Of a DNA stretch of 64,000 bases, positions 55,301-63,940 are shown in pieces. The first letter of the stretch is position 1; each line of letters starts with the position of its first letter. The position numbers and the translations under genes are program-made. This DNA comes from RDYZ01 sp964518905. GTDB lineage: Bacteria; Cyanobacteriota; Cyanobacteriia; Cyanobacteriales; Geitlerinemataceae. The stretch covers positions 1 through 64,000 of the forward strand of contig CAZFJL010000002.1 of the NCBI GenBank assembly GCA_964518905.1, written 5' to 3'. Below the pieces are notes generated by a model. It had not been told where the DNA came from. It was given only the letters and a program-made list of their open reading frames with translations, and did not search any database.

Positions 55301-58187
55301 GTATCTACTCGATGAAGACTATAACGGCAACTTGAAATTCGATAGCGACACCGCCGGAACTGGAGATGTCGAAGTTTTAGAGGAGGGGAACTACAACGCG
55401 AGCGGCGATCTCGATCCGCTCGGTGAAGTTGAGGTCACGGGTTCTAATCTCCAGGTCGAAGACTGGGCAGGCAATGATGACGGCGAAATTGACTTCGGTG
55501 AGGACTTCGATCGAGATGGGATTCAAGATTTATTCTTCTCCGAAGACTTAAATGGCGACGGACAACTGGGTGTGATCACCATTACCGGTGTAGATGGTCA
55601 AACCCATGACATTAACGAAGACTGGAACGGTAACAACCGACTCGATGAATTTACAAAACCGGAAGATGGCGGTAACAGCGACAACTATGAAGTGAACTCG
55701 CCCGCAACCAAAGCTCCGTTCCCTCGCTACGGTTTCACGCCGCGCAGCGAGGATATTAATGGCGATGGTGAATTCAATAGCACGTTAAACGAAGCTGATC
55801 TGGAGCCACCTCTACCGTCCGAATTTTATGATGGCAAAACCTTCTGGGATTTGAACGGTAACGGCACGGAAGATACGGACGTTTCCGACTTCAACGAGGA
55901 CATCAACGGCAATGGGAAACTCGATATTTTCCGTCACCGTGGCGCGACCTACTACCCCGGTGTTGTACTCCATGTGGGCTGCGACTTTAGCGACCCCAAT
56001 GAAGCTGGGGCTCCCGTTGGCAAACAAACCGGCAATAACTACTTCGGCTTCGGCAAACCGACGAATGCCGCAGAAGAAGCTCGCTTTATTCGCCTCGCCA
56101 GCAGCCTTTGCTCCACCGAAGCCAAATATCCCTCGCTCTACTATCTCTTCCCGAAATACGAGCACGAATACCTTGCATCCAGTGTTGATCTAAATGGTGA
56201 CGGCATTGTTAGCAATTTAGACGAGCAGCCACTCTTTGCCCTGACAGAAGACCTCAACAAAAACGGACGTCTTGATCCCGGTGAAGATGGCTACGATTTG
56301 CGAACCCCGAAAACGGCCTTGAACGCTCGCAAAAATAAAGTCCTAGATGGCGAACCGCTGTCATACACGAGTGAGCAAAACTACGATCTAGAGGCCAAAG
56401 ACCCGGAGAGCTACATCAGCAGCATTAATACAGCAAGCTATGAAGCCGTTGATCTCGCCACGCTCGAACAGATTGCCCTGAAGCCGAAGCCGATCGCATC
56501 TTGGTCTTTGCCCTACGTCAATCGTGGCTCCGATCCAGGAACAGGCTGTGACAATGATGCAACCGACGATAACCCCAATCCAAATTGCAGCAAATACAGC
56601 TTGCTCTATGCCGATATGGCAGAAACCTCAGGCGACTCGGATGCCTACTATCGGGTTGCCTTCAAAGACACCGCCTTCTTCGATGGTCGCGAACAACTCG
56701 TGACCCGTGCTTTGAACCTTGATGTGGGGATGCTGGCCGGTAATACCGATGAGTCCGTCACAAACGGCACGATCGAGGGCAACACCTGGCTAACGGGAGG
56801 AAATAACGATATTGATGTCTCGAAAGATGGCGGCATTGTGTTCGCCTTCCGCGAAGACGCGATGCGCGAAGATGGCGTCGCCCGCCCCGCTGGTGGAACA
56901 TGTACGAAGTTTAGTGATGGTGGGTGTAGCGACCAAAATGCCATGACACCCGAAGATCCCGCCGTTGATCCTGACAATGGCATCAGCGCCAAAGCCGTCA
57001 ACTTCATTCCAGACCCGGCGCGACGCACTCATGGTTTCCGCATCATGGACGGTATCGACCTTGCGCGTCCAAATCAGGGTGGTTTCGCAAACTATGGCTT
57101 GACCTTCATTTCGGACAATCCGACCTATGTCCAGGGCGACTTTAATTGCCACAAGGAACCGGGGGATAACAGTTGCGACAGCCCGATCGAGGAGTTTAAC
57201 TACACGTTGGCCGATAAAGGCGATTGGGGGCCAGAGGACTTTTATTCCCGGCGCAGTAACCAAAGAAGCCAAGACGATCGCTTTGCTAATCCAGACGAAG
57301 ATAGCTGGCGCTATAGCGAATTCCTCGTTGATGCCTATACCGTTCTGTCCGATAACTTCTGCGATGGCAGCATCGAAGATAGTTTCATCCGACTGCCTAG
57401 CGGTAGCTTGCAGACCGGTCTCCGCGACCTCGATCGGAGTTCAAGCGGCTCCGTCCGACAGGTCTATGGTTGCGCCAACTCTGGGGTGAACACCACCTCC
57501 TTCCTCAATCAGGCTGTTCCGAACGCGACCAGTTCTGAAGGGGTAGCGATCGCCAATTCGGTTTGGAAGCGAGAGAATCCCTCCGATGTGGCATCACCGA
57601 TTCAAATTTCACCCAACGGCCAACCCATGTTTCTCGGTGTGGGAAATGGTGAATACAACAGCACCTACCTAACCACAGACGATCGCGTTGTTGCTAGTTA
57701 CAAAGCAACCGTCATTACACCATCAACAGACCGACAGACCCAAAACGCCGTCATTATTGCCGGTTTAACCCCATCACGACAGTTCCAAAGCTACGGTGGC
57801 TTACATAACTTCCCACGCTTCCTAGAATTTCGTGCAGGCAAACCACTGTACATGTCGGGTTCGTTCCTGAATCTGAAATTTAGCAGTCAAGCGACTTCAT
57901 CGTTCGATCAAGATTCATGGGAGCCTGGTAGCACACCCCAGGATGGTGGGGGAAATGCTGTGCTTCCGTACTACCAGCCGCCCGGTCGGAACTGGGGTTA
58001 TGATGTCGCGTTGCAGCTCACCCGACCCGGCCCGGTCTCTTCGCGTCTAACAACGGTCGGTAACACGCGTGCAGAGTTCTATCGCGAGCTTCCTGCCAAC
58101 GATCCTTACATTGCGAACTTACGCTGTGCATCGTTTAAGGGGGCGCGGATCGATGAGAATGCTCCGCTATCGGTTGACTGTCCGTAA
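52365..58187 (+). CDS. hpsA: Hormogonium polysaccharide pseudopilin-like protein HpsA
   Basis: 1,940 residues. A basic N-terminus precedes a pilin-like hydrophobic segment, FGFVLPTAIMLLLVMSLVVG, with a likely prepilin-peptidase cut at G-F; the usual Glu at +5 is missing, as in other HpsA proteins. EIFNDATPAVDRAKAKLE follows, another HpsA mark. Between about 840 and 1,310 there are some ten Asp/Asn-rich calcium-type loops (for example DLNGDGQLG, DINGDGEFN, DINGNGKLD, DLNKNGRLDPGED), plus one near 176. HpsA is needed for export of hormogonium polysaccharide in Nostoc punctiforme. Domain roles in the long C-terminal part are unknown. ATG at 52365. First gene of a four-gene pseudopilin cluster. 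Confidence 0.88.
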   Translation: MKPYKLLTQLKRQIRNRFQRLYATLSSYIRTRILRQRGMRRGQNRRLTFANRPFGFVLPTAIMLLLVMSLVVGGILIRTFNRTQQAITQRESVEIFNDATPAVDRAKAKLEALFADKRIPAGIPAEDFLKGIMLDDPDIEVPEGEEPPLANGYTLPGEERLTIGGELANAWAFGVDNDGDGEPDDENENGRPDTIVAYSIIWNTPDGDVEQLADQTEDALQERAQALEVRQGPLSGDPTPGCGSSDTTSRIESGWLRDPVSTSILRKNFQITAVAIPDTEFGTLATLELQQERQADRGNKWAAWFRNDLEIFPGPAFKWNGAMHTEGSLVVGHARFDNRFQSYLVSGPGSCLFSAGASTSENTINVLQGADGTETFRGQMLIGRATSDSQTGGAVFHRWVDEVTADFNEDNTKITPENDSVSSLSSVSDLLLDPVLLFTKDETQSRRRGATTDPNWKNSDFVTTGRILNSSSSRPYIDDFYRADDRFGPNPGYAGRDSLLLSSLKAKTGDEITGDKTELTQNVAPVGSDPLDLGLDGYWERRAWREGMRAIVGQRLELGGDPLSTVPDLKTIDEDKLTNNQPHQSLQRRSLRDPLAAVQTTAIYHSDDPRSEGSVEKTPPYAAIVSTVHPGTGETLKRSSIFEMPLEPLPMKSELGAWFGPTFGDSSEELAIDFLAGRGTNGWELNLKEGFFEATEVNEALARLANFAGDPDGAFPAQQNDVQHPYPSITQWGDFSNLRRSMTDDIDSFADNTNKHTAAITLGTLANQITFLDGIDYEQIAPLTTDNLLLKLDEALQALDNRICELDNYSSTSGAIKADALTTDGVCLSANNGLKDGEVIYYPNEDLNHNGTVDPGEDFDGNGKLLPAVPTMVIYAPTNLNDNYTSIARVPPSPDAYIAGLEARVNETGISATAKTDRKTVLQFARFVMEKEQVDRDRHFGFRSSRFGFDKTTNDKTIADNTIDITEQTPIGQYQYYVKYLLDEDYNGNLKFDSDTAGTGDVEVLEEGNYNASGDLDPLGEVEVTGSNLQVEDWAGNDDGEIDFGEDFDRDGIQDLFFSEDLNGDGQLGVITITGVDGQTHDINEDWNGNNRLDEFTKPEDGGNSDNYEVNSPATKAPFPRYGFTPRSEDINGDGEFNSTLNEADLEPPLPSEFYDGKTFWDLNGNGTEDTDVSDFNEDINGNGKLDIFRHRGATYYPGVVLHVGCDFSDPNEAGAPVGKQTGNNYFGFGKPTNAAEEARFIRLASSLCSTEAKYPSLYYLFPKYEHEYLASSVDLNGDGIVSNLDEQPLFALTEDLNKNGRLDPGEDGYDLRTPKTALNARKNKVLDGEPLSYTSEQNYDLEAKDPESYISSINTASYEAVDLATLEQIALKPKPIASWSLPYVNRGSDPGTGCDNDATDDNPNPNCSKYSLLYADMAETSGDSDAYYRVAFKDTAFFDGREQLVTRALNLDVGMLAGNTDESVTNGTIEGNTWLTGGNNDIDVSKDGGIVFAFREDAMREDGVARPAGGTCTKFSDGGCSDQNAMTPEDPAVDPDNGISAKAVNFIPDPARRTHGFRIMDGIDLARPNQGGFANYGLTFISDNPTYVQGDFNCHKEPGDNSCDSPIEEFNYTLADKGDWGPEDFYSRRSNQRSQDDRFANPDEDSWRYSEFLVDAYTVLSDNFCDGSIEDSFIRLPSGSLQTGLRDLDRSSSGSVRQVYGCANSGVNTTSFLNQAVPNATSSEGVAIANSVWKRENPSDVASPIQISPNGQPMFLGVGNGEYNSTYLTTDDRVVASYKATVITPSTDRQTQNAVIIAGLTPSRQFQSYGGLHNFPRFLEFRAGKPLYMSGSFLNLKFSSQATSSFDQDSWEPGSTPQDGGGNAVLPYYQPPGRNWGYDVALQLTRPGPVSSRLTTVGNTRAEFYRELPANDPYIANLRCASFKGARIDENAPLSVDCP

Positions 58188-58301
58188 GCTCGACGATTCT
58201 TTTCCTGCGTTGTCTCCATCCCTCACATTCTCACGTTTAGCCCTTACCTGATACCTTCCCTAGCTCGCCTTAACTTCTCTCTGAATGTTTCAGAAAGTCC
58301 T

Positions 58302-59039
58302 GTGAAGCCCTCACTACTGAACTACTATCTCTATCTCCAGCGCACCCGATCATCCCCTGTGCCATCCGCGCACGGCATGACCTTGATTGAGGGACTGGTG
58401 GCGATCCTGATCGCCTCTGCTGTCACGGTCTTGATCACACCGCCGATGTTCCTCTCCGTCGCCACGCGCATCCAAAATCGACGTGCCGAGCAAGCAACCC
58501 AGCTTGCGAATGGGCACATCGATCAGGTGCGAGTTCTGATGGAGCAAGGCATCAACGCTGAGAATATTAGTCAACTGCCTGCCCTCGCCGGTTCCGGTAG
58601 TCTGAGAGATGTTCCAGCACCTTCTGGTATTTTTGACTCGTTACAGTCAACGAACTTTTCCTGTCCTAATGGGTACGATAATGACCCTGAAAATCCACCT
58701 CCACAGGTTCCCGTAGACTCCGCCTTAAAAGTCGATGTAAACGGAGATTGTGACTTCGATTTTTACCTACAATCCTTTCGGGTGAATGAACAACCCTCGA
58801 ATCCTGAGGAGGGAGTCCCGATCGTTTTTGGGATGGGAGTGCGAGTGTATTACCGCAATGCTGAGATTGGCGGCGAGGGCGTCGAGGTCGAGCCTGCTTC
58901 ACTCCAACTCACCAGCGGCCAAGGGCAACAAACTCGGTATCCCCTGGCGGTGATTTATACCAGTTTGGCGCAGGGCGATCTTGACTCTTCGCTGGAGCGA
59001 TACCGATGCTACCTTGGTGGTGAATGCACATCACCATAA
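58302..59039 (+). CDS. hpsB: Hormogonium polysaccharide pseudopilin HpsB
   Basis: 245 residues. Prepilin signal G-MTLIEGLVAILIASAV with the cleavage site after AHG and Glu at +5. A long amphipathic helix (MFLSVATRIQNRRAEQATQL) and a C-terminal globular part follow. Initiation is at GTG (58302). The gene now ends in RYRCYLGGECTSP; a diverged second copy of its last codons lies directly downstream (see 59042). It starts about 115 bp after hpsA. Confidence 0.85.
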   Translation: MKPSLLNYYLYLQRTRSSPVPSAHGMTLIEGLVAILIASAVTVLITPPMFLSVATRIQNRRAEQATQLANGHIDQVRVLMEQGINAENISQLPALAGSGSLRDVPAPSGIFDSLQSTNFSCPNGYDNDPENPPPQVPVDSALKVDVNGDCDFDFYLQSFRVNEQPSNPEEGVPIVFGMGVRVYYRNAEIGGEGVEVEPASLQLTSGQGQQTRYPLAVIYTSLAQGDLDSSLERYRCYLGGECTSP

Positions 59040-59041
59040 CC

Positions 59042-59116
59042 TACACCAGTTTGGCGCAGGGCGATCTTGACTCCTCGCTGACGAAATACCGATGCTACTT
59101 TGGTGATTGCGAATGA
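59042..59116 (+). pseudogene. Leftover duplicate of the hpsB 3' end
   Basis: The stretch codes YTSLAQGDLDSSLTKYRCYF and continues GDCE before a TGA at 59114-59116. It matches YTSLAQGDLDSSLERYRCYL at the current hpsB end, 86 bp upstream. Because 86 is not a multiple of three, the copy is out of frame with hpsB. Its TGA overlaps the hpsC ATG (59113-59115) as ATGA, the usual coupling arrangement, so this copy is probably the original hpsB end. Confidence 0.8.
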
Positions 59117-60183
59117 GATTCCGTTCCTATTTACGCCGATCGCTCCGTGCCCAAACGCTGCTAAATCTGATTGCAGCCCTGCGCCGGAGCAGCAGAAAAA
59201 GCCCGCAACTGAATCGAGGCTTCACGCTGACCGAAGTCTTGGTCGCGACGATCATCGGGGCGCTGATTGTTACGGGTTTGCTTACGGTGATGGTCGAGCT
59301 ACTGACCAGTGATGCGCGGGAGGCCGCACGTAGCGAGACGCAGCGAGAAATGCAGCTCGCGCTGGACTATATCAGTACGGATCTGCGTGAGGCCGTCTAT
59401 GTTTATGATGGAAAATGTCTGGCGGAGCGGACTGAAGGAACCGATTGCACTGCCTTATTTTCATCTCGAGCTCTCGTTGCCGTACCGGACAACAGTACGC
59501 CAGTACTTGCATTTTGGAAGCTCGATGATCTACCCGATGCCGTCAAAAGACAGTGCGCCACGATCGACATTAACGAAGACGGAGCGCCGCCGTGCGTGTC
59601 AGGACGTGCGTATACGCTGGTGGTGTATTACTTAACGCGGAATGATGATGATCCAACTTGGGCTGGGAAGGCGCGCATCCAGCGCTTTGCATTTCCACGT
59701 TTTAACAATCAAGGATTAGAGGTGACGGGCTACGTCAATCCGGGTGATTCCGGTTTTGAGTCTTGGCCTGAGGTTGACGGTACAGCCCAGGGCGGAATCA
59801 CGAACCTCAGTGGTCTGGTAACCTTGGTTGATTTTGTGGATTCTCGGCCTATGGAGGAGATTGATGAGCTGAATGAGGAAGGGGATGCCGAGGTTTCGTG
59901 TCCGGGCGGTTATCAATTAACTCCCAGTGATGCCACCTTGGAAAATTTTGGGTTTTCGGGGGTACGTAATTTTTATGCCTGTATTCGGGAGCCCAATCGT
60001 CCGGACGTGAATTCATTAGAGAGTGAAGAAGTCAGTGCGTTTAATCAGAAGGTGATTCTATTTATTCGGGGAAATGCGGAAGGCAAGCCCGGAATTCAGA
60101 GTGCTAACGAAGGATTTATGCCTGCGATCCAGACGCAGGTGTTGAATCGAGGTGTCGCCAATAAAGTGCCAAGGAGCCAATAA
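59113..60183 (+). CDS. hpsC: Hormogonium polysaccharide pseudopilin HpsC
   Basis: 356 residues. Prepilin signal RG-FTLTEVLVATIIGALIV, cut after NRG, Glu at +5. A long helix (MQLALDYISTDLREAVYVYD) is typical of PilW/GspJ-like pseudopilins. The large remaining domain is of unknown fold, with DDLPDAVKRQCATIDINED and GFSGVRNFYACIREP. The frame is open from a TTG at 59107, but the ATG at 59113 fits the ATGA overlap with the leftover hpsB tail. Works with HpsA and HpsB in a type IV-like export apparatus. Confidence 0.85.
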   Translation: MRFRSYLRRSLRAQTLLNLIAALRRSSRKSPQLNRGFTLTEVLVATIIGALIVTGLLTVMVELLTSDAREAARSETQREMQLALDYISTDLREAVYVYDGKCLAERTEGTDCTALFSSRALVAVPDNSTPVLAFWKLDDLPDAVKRQCATIDINEDGAPPCVSGRAYTLVVYYLTRNDDDPTWAGKARIQRFAFPRFNNQGLEVTGYVNPGDSGFESWPEVDGTAQGGITNLSGLVTLVDFVDSRPMEEIDELNEEGDAEVSCPGGYQLTPSDATLENFGFSGVRNFYACIREPNRPDVNSLESEEVSAFNQKVILFIRGNAEGKPGIQSANEGFMPAIQTQVLNRGVANKVPRSQ

Positions 60184-60317
60184 CGGAGTTGGCTGATTAG
60201 GTCGCCTCAACACTTATTTGACTTGATTTTCTGTTACAGGGGCGGACAAAGGACGGGTGTATCGCGGCTCTTCTTATTATCTGGATATCGCAATCCACAC
60301 GTGAGATTATTGGGATC

Positions 60318-60962
60318 ATGATTCATCAGTATCAGAATCGAAGCAGACAGCTACGATCGTTGCAGTCATCAAGATTGTCGGGTGTTGCGGCGATGCTAGG
60401 GACGAAAGGAATGGATCGATCCGATCGGGGTTTTACGATCATTGAGGTGCTGGTCGTGATGGTCATGATCGGCATTTTGAGCGCGATCGCGGGGCCAGGT
60501 TGGTTAACCTTTGTGAGCAATCAGCGCCTCAAGGTGGCTAGTAACCGTGCTTTATTGGCAGCTCGGGAAGCCCAATTTAAGGCGAAGCAGCAACATCGTA
60601 CCTGGCAAGTTAGTTTTCGGGAGAGTGACGGAGCGACGCAGTATTGGGTACATCCAGAAGGAACAACCTCAAACCCCGTATGGCAAGGACTTTTAGACGG
60701 TAACTCAACGGAGATTGTGATTGATCCTGCTACCAGTACACTCAGCGCAGGCTGCGGTATCGCTGATTACTGCATCCAGTTTGAAGACCGGGGCATTCTA
60801 GACAGTGAATGGCTTGATCAGCAAGCGAAGGTTAGTGATAACGTGGTGGGCCGAATTACATTTCAGCGTAGCGATTCAGCAAATGACGACCAGCGCCGGT
60901 GTCTGGCAGTGACGAGTCTGTTGGGTTCGATTCAACTGAATCGGAATGATGATTGTTTCTAG
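60318..60962 (+). CDS. FimT/GspH-like pseudopilin
   Basis: 214 residues. Prepilin signal RG-FTIIEVLVVMVMIGILSAI with Glu at +5, followed by LKVASNRALLAAREAQFKAKQQHRTW, the helix and first strand of GspH/FimT minor pilins. The mature C-terminal domain has SAGCGIADYCIQFEDRG with a Cys pair and a further disulfide-type pair. ATG at 60318; a later ATG at 60411 sits closer to the signal. It is the fourth pilin-like gene in the cluster, so probably part of the same machine. The following gene is unrelated. Confidence 0.85.
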   Translation: MIHQYQNRSRQLRSLQSSRLSGVAAMLGTKGMDRSDRGFTIIEVLVVMVMIGILSAIAGPGWLTFVSNQRLKVASNRALLAAREAQFKAKQQHRTWQVSFRESDGATQYWVHPEGTTSNPVWQGLLDGNSTEIVIDPATSTLSAGCGIADYCIQFEDRGILDSEWLDQQAKVSDNVVGRITFQRSDSANDDQRRCLAVTSLLGSIQLNRNDDCF

Positions 60963-61063
60963 TTTGTGATCAATAGCTCATGCCCTACCGTTCACTTTGC
61001 TGGCTTATCGGAACCTGTGAGATACACTTCACTGATTGCCGTTTTGTCTTCTAGGAATGTGCT

Positions 61064-62791
61064 ATGTTTCGCTACCGATCGCTGCTGCTCTCGCTGTTAA
61101 GTGTTTCGCTACTGTCTAGCTGCGGCGATCGCGATGCCTTACGATCGGGATCAACCTCTGGGACGGCGATCGGTGCTGACACCCTGAAACTCCTGTCCTG
61201 GCAAGCGCCGACGACCCTCAATCCCCATCTCACGGTTGGGTTTAAAGACTGGGATGCGAGTCGGATCACCCTGGAACCACTGGCGACATTTGATCAAGAG
61301 GGACAAATGGTCGCCGTGTTGGCGGCGGACGTTCCCACGCTGGAAAACGGCGGAGTTGCGGCAGATGGCTTATCGGTGACCTGGACGTTAAAACCGAATC
61401 TGAAATGGTCTGATGGTCAGCCATTTTCGGCGCAGGATGTGGTCTTTACCTATGAGCTGATCGCCAATCCAGAGACGGGTACGACCAATGCCGGAATGTA
61501 TGAGACGGTCGATCGCGTCGAGGCGATCGATGACACCACCGTCAAAGTTCACTTTAAAGCTCCGAATCCTGCCTGGTCGTTGCCCTTCGTCGGCGCGGCG
61601 GGGTCGATTCTGCCTGCCCATATTTTCGCGGACTACAACGGCGCGAACCTGCGCGAGGCAGCGGCGAACCTGATGCCGATCGGGACAGGGCCCTATCGTG
61701 TGGTGGAGTTTAAGCCCGGTGATGTGGTGGTCTATGAGCCGAATCCGCATTATCGCGAGGCGGACGTGCTGGCGTTTACGCGGGTCGAGATTAAGGGTGG
61801 TGGTGATGCGACGTCGGCGGCGCGGGCGGTGTTGCAAACGGGTGATGCGGATTTAGCGGATAATTTGCAGGTGGAACCGCAGGTGCTGGCGCAGCTTGAA
61901 GCCGGTGGCCGGGGTCAGGTGGTGGCGAGTTTTGGCCCGTCGTCCGAGCGCTTGGAATTTAACTACACCGATCCAAATCAGGTGAATGAGGATGGAATTG
62001 CCTCTACGCTGAAATTTCCCCATCCATTTTTAACGGAAGCACCGGTTCGGGAGGCGATTTCGCTGGCGATCGATCGTGAGATGATCGCGACCCAGCTTTA
62101 CGGTAAAGCGGGACAGGCTACGGGGCTGGTTTTGATCGATCCGGTGCAGTATCGATCGCCTAAGGCTGAATTTACGTTCGATCCAGACCAGGCGATCGCG
62201 GTGCTAGAGGCGGCGGGCTGGACGGATAGTAACGGCAATGGGACGCGGGATAAAAACGGGGTGGAGTTAACGTTGGTGTTCCAAACGTCGGTGACACCGG
62301 TGCGCCAAAAAACGCAGGAAATCATCAAACAGGCGTTAATGGCGATCGGGATTGGGGTGGAGTTGCGTAGTGTGGATGCGAGCGTGTTGTTTTCGGGCGA
62401 TCCGAGTAACACCGATACACTTCAGCGTTTTTCGGCGGATGTGCAGATGTACACGACGGGAAATTCCAATCCTGACCCGGCGATTTACATGAAAACCTTC
62501 ACCTGTAGCGAGATTTCGCAACCGGAGTTGGGCTGGGGCGGTTATAACTTTTCTCGGTTCTGTGATCCGGCCTTCGATGTGCTGTGGGATGCAGCTAGCC
62601 AGGAGCTTGATTCCGCGAAACGATCGGCGTTATTTATCCAGATGAATGATCTGCTGGCCGATCAGTTTGTCATTGTCCCGTTGGTGCATCGGGCAGATGC
62701 TTTTGGGATGAGCGATCGGCTTCAGGGGGTTAACCCGACGCCGTGGGATCGCTTGACCTGGAATATTGCGGAGTGGAAAAAATCTGAATAG
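61064..62791 (+). CDS. ABC transporter peptide-binding lipoprotein
   Basis: 575 residues. A lipoprotein signal MFRYRSLLLSLLSVSLLSSC ends at Cys20, so it is anchored in a membrane facing the periplasm. The mature part is a family-5 solute-binding protein (OppA/DppA-like): LLSWQAPTTLNPHL, TWTLKPNLKWSDGQPFSAQDV, PIGTGPYRVVEFKPGD, and AISLAIDREMIATQLYG. Near the end, FVIVPLVHRADAFG precedes the family close. Substrate (oligopeptide, nickel or other) is not predictable. No permease or ATPase gene is adjacent. ATG at 61064. Confidence 0.92.
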   Translation: MFRYRSLLLSLLSVSLLSSCGDRDALRSGSTSGTAIGADTLKLLSWQAPTTLNPHLTVGFKDWDASRITLEPLATFDQEGQMVAVLAADVPTLENGGVAADGLSVTWTLKPNLKWSDGQPFSAQDVVFTYELIANPETGTTNAGMYETVDRVEAIDDTTVKVHFKAPNPAWSLPFVGAAGSILPAHIFADYNGANLREAAANLMPIGTGPYRVVEFKPGDVVVYEPNPHYREADVLAFTRVEIKGGGDATSAARAVLQTGDADLADNLQVEPQVLAQLEAGGRGQVVASFGPSSERLEFNYTDPNQVNEDGIASTLKFPHPFLTEAPVREAISLAIDREMIATQLYGKAGQATGLVLIDPVQYRSPKAEFTFDPDQAIAVLEAAGWTDSNGNGTRDKNGVELTLVFQTSVTPVRQKTQEIIKQALMAIGIGVELRSVDASVLFSGDPSNTDTLQRFSADVQMYTTGNSNPDPAIYMKTFTCSEISQPELGWGGYNFSRFCDPAFDVLWDAASQELDSAKRSALFIQMNDLLADQFVIVPLVHRADAFGMSDRLQGVNPTPWDRLTWNIAEWKKSE

Positions 62792-62806
62792 ATCCAATGG
62801 ATTCAA

Positions 62807-62852
62807 GTAGCGCAACCATCCTGGTTGCAAGCAAGCTAGAAGCTTGCGCTAC
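62807..62852. repeat. GTAGCGCAA palindromic repeat at the desaturase 3' end
   Basis: 46 bp bounded by GTAGCGCAA and TTGCGCTAC (9-bp perfect inverted ends), with CCATCCTGG and CAAGCTAGAAGCTTG inside, so it folds on itself. It lies between two convergent genes. Its right end supplies the TAG stop codon (62849-62851, minus strand) of the desaturase gene. A copy with one end lies at 34461. Confidence 0.8.
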
Positions 62853-63940
62853 GTGGGCTTGTTTTGATCTATTTCGATCGTGCTGAACTGCGCGGCAAGT
62901 TGAAACGAGGTTTTCCAGTAGCCCGGATCGCGAACGAGGGCAGGCTGTCCCCGATCGCGGAGGATGGCATCAATCCGCTCAAAGGCGATCGGTAAACGAT
63001 GGGACGGAATCTCTGGGAAAGCATGGTGCACCGCGTGATAGGGCAAACCCGCCATCAGGTAATTCACCAAAGGCGTTGTCTGAAGATTGCGCGTCGTATA
63101 AAGCTGCGTCAAAATCTGCGAGCTTAACCCGTCAGACGCAGCATTCCACAGCCCATAATGCTCAATATGCTCGCGACACTGCGTCATCACCCCCACAACC
63201 CGCTCAACCACCAGCCAAAATAGGGCATATTGCAGCAACGCCCCATGAGCCACCACCCAGGCCAGAATGATCGTATGAAAGATCACCATCCCCGCCACAT
63301 CACCCGCCAACTGCCAGCGCAGACGCGATCGGGTTTTGGCCGCAAACCAGCCGTGATAAATGCCAGCGCGAAAGGTTTTGAGCACAAGACCGATCGCGCC
63401 CAATAGAAAAATATCGATCGCCCACTGGTGGCGCACATACCAGCGCGTTAGGCGACCGGCGTGATCATATTCCGCCTGCGTCCACTCGGTGCGCTCGGGA
63501 TCATCGAGCCTGCGACCGTTCCAACTGTGATGCAGCTTGTGCAGCTCGGCATACGTCCCCACAGACCAAAGGATCGGCCAAGCGATCACCCGCGCAATCG
63601 TCTCATCAAACCAAACCCAACCCGTCAGCGTACGATGTATCGCCTCATGAGTTAGCGTGAGCCAAAAGGTGTAAAAGATCGCCGCGATCGCACTCCAGCC
63701 TGCAAACGCCCAGCCGATCGGGAACGTCCAGGCGATCGCCACGCAGCCGAGACACAGAGCACCAATGACCACCACCTGCGTTACGCCCCGCCACGGCGAC
63801 ACCACCGCACAATCGCGCACCGCCTCCCGCAGGTCGCGCACCAGCATATCCATCGCGGGCGGGGTCTGCGGTCTGGGGGGTGGATCGACATCGAAGCGTG
63901 AATGCGATCGCGTAGCCTGATTTTCGATCGGTGCGGTCAT
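62849..63940 (-). CDS. Membrane fatty-acid desaturase family protein
   Basis: 363 residues. Three histidine boxes that bind the di-iron centre are intact: HEAIH (98-102), HKLHH (134-138) and HAVHH (302-306), with REHIEHYG near 258 as a further His site. Hydrophobic pairs (GVTQVVVIGALCLGCVAIAW and IGWAFAGWSAIAAIFYTFW; VIFHTIILAWVVAHG later) form the membrane hairpins. A desaturase or a hydroxylase of the same superfamily; regiospecificity cannot be read. ATG at 63940. The last residues before the stop belong to a genomic repeat, so the C-terminus may be altered. Confidence 0.9.
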   Translation of the reverse strand: MTAPIENQATRSHSRFDVDPPPRPQTPPAMDMLVRDLREAVRDCAVVSPWRGVTQVVVIGALCLGCVAIAWTFPIGWAFAGWSAIAAIFYTFWLTLTHEAIHRTLTGWVWFDETIARVIAWPILWSVGTYAELHKLHHSWNGRRLDDPERTEWTQAEYDHAGRLTRWYVRHQWAIDIFLLGAIGLVLKTFRAGIYHGWFAAKTRSRLRWQLAGDVAGMVIFHTIILAWVVAHGALLQYALFWLVVERVVGVMTQCREHIEHYGLWNAASDGLSSQILTQLYTTRNLQTTPLVNYLMAGLPYHAVHHAFPEIPSHRLPIAFERIDAILRDRGQPALVRDPGYWKTSFQLAAQFSTIEIDQNKPT

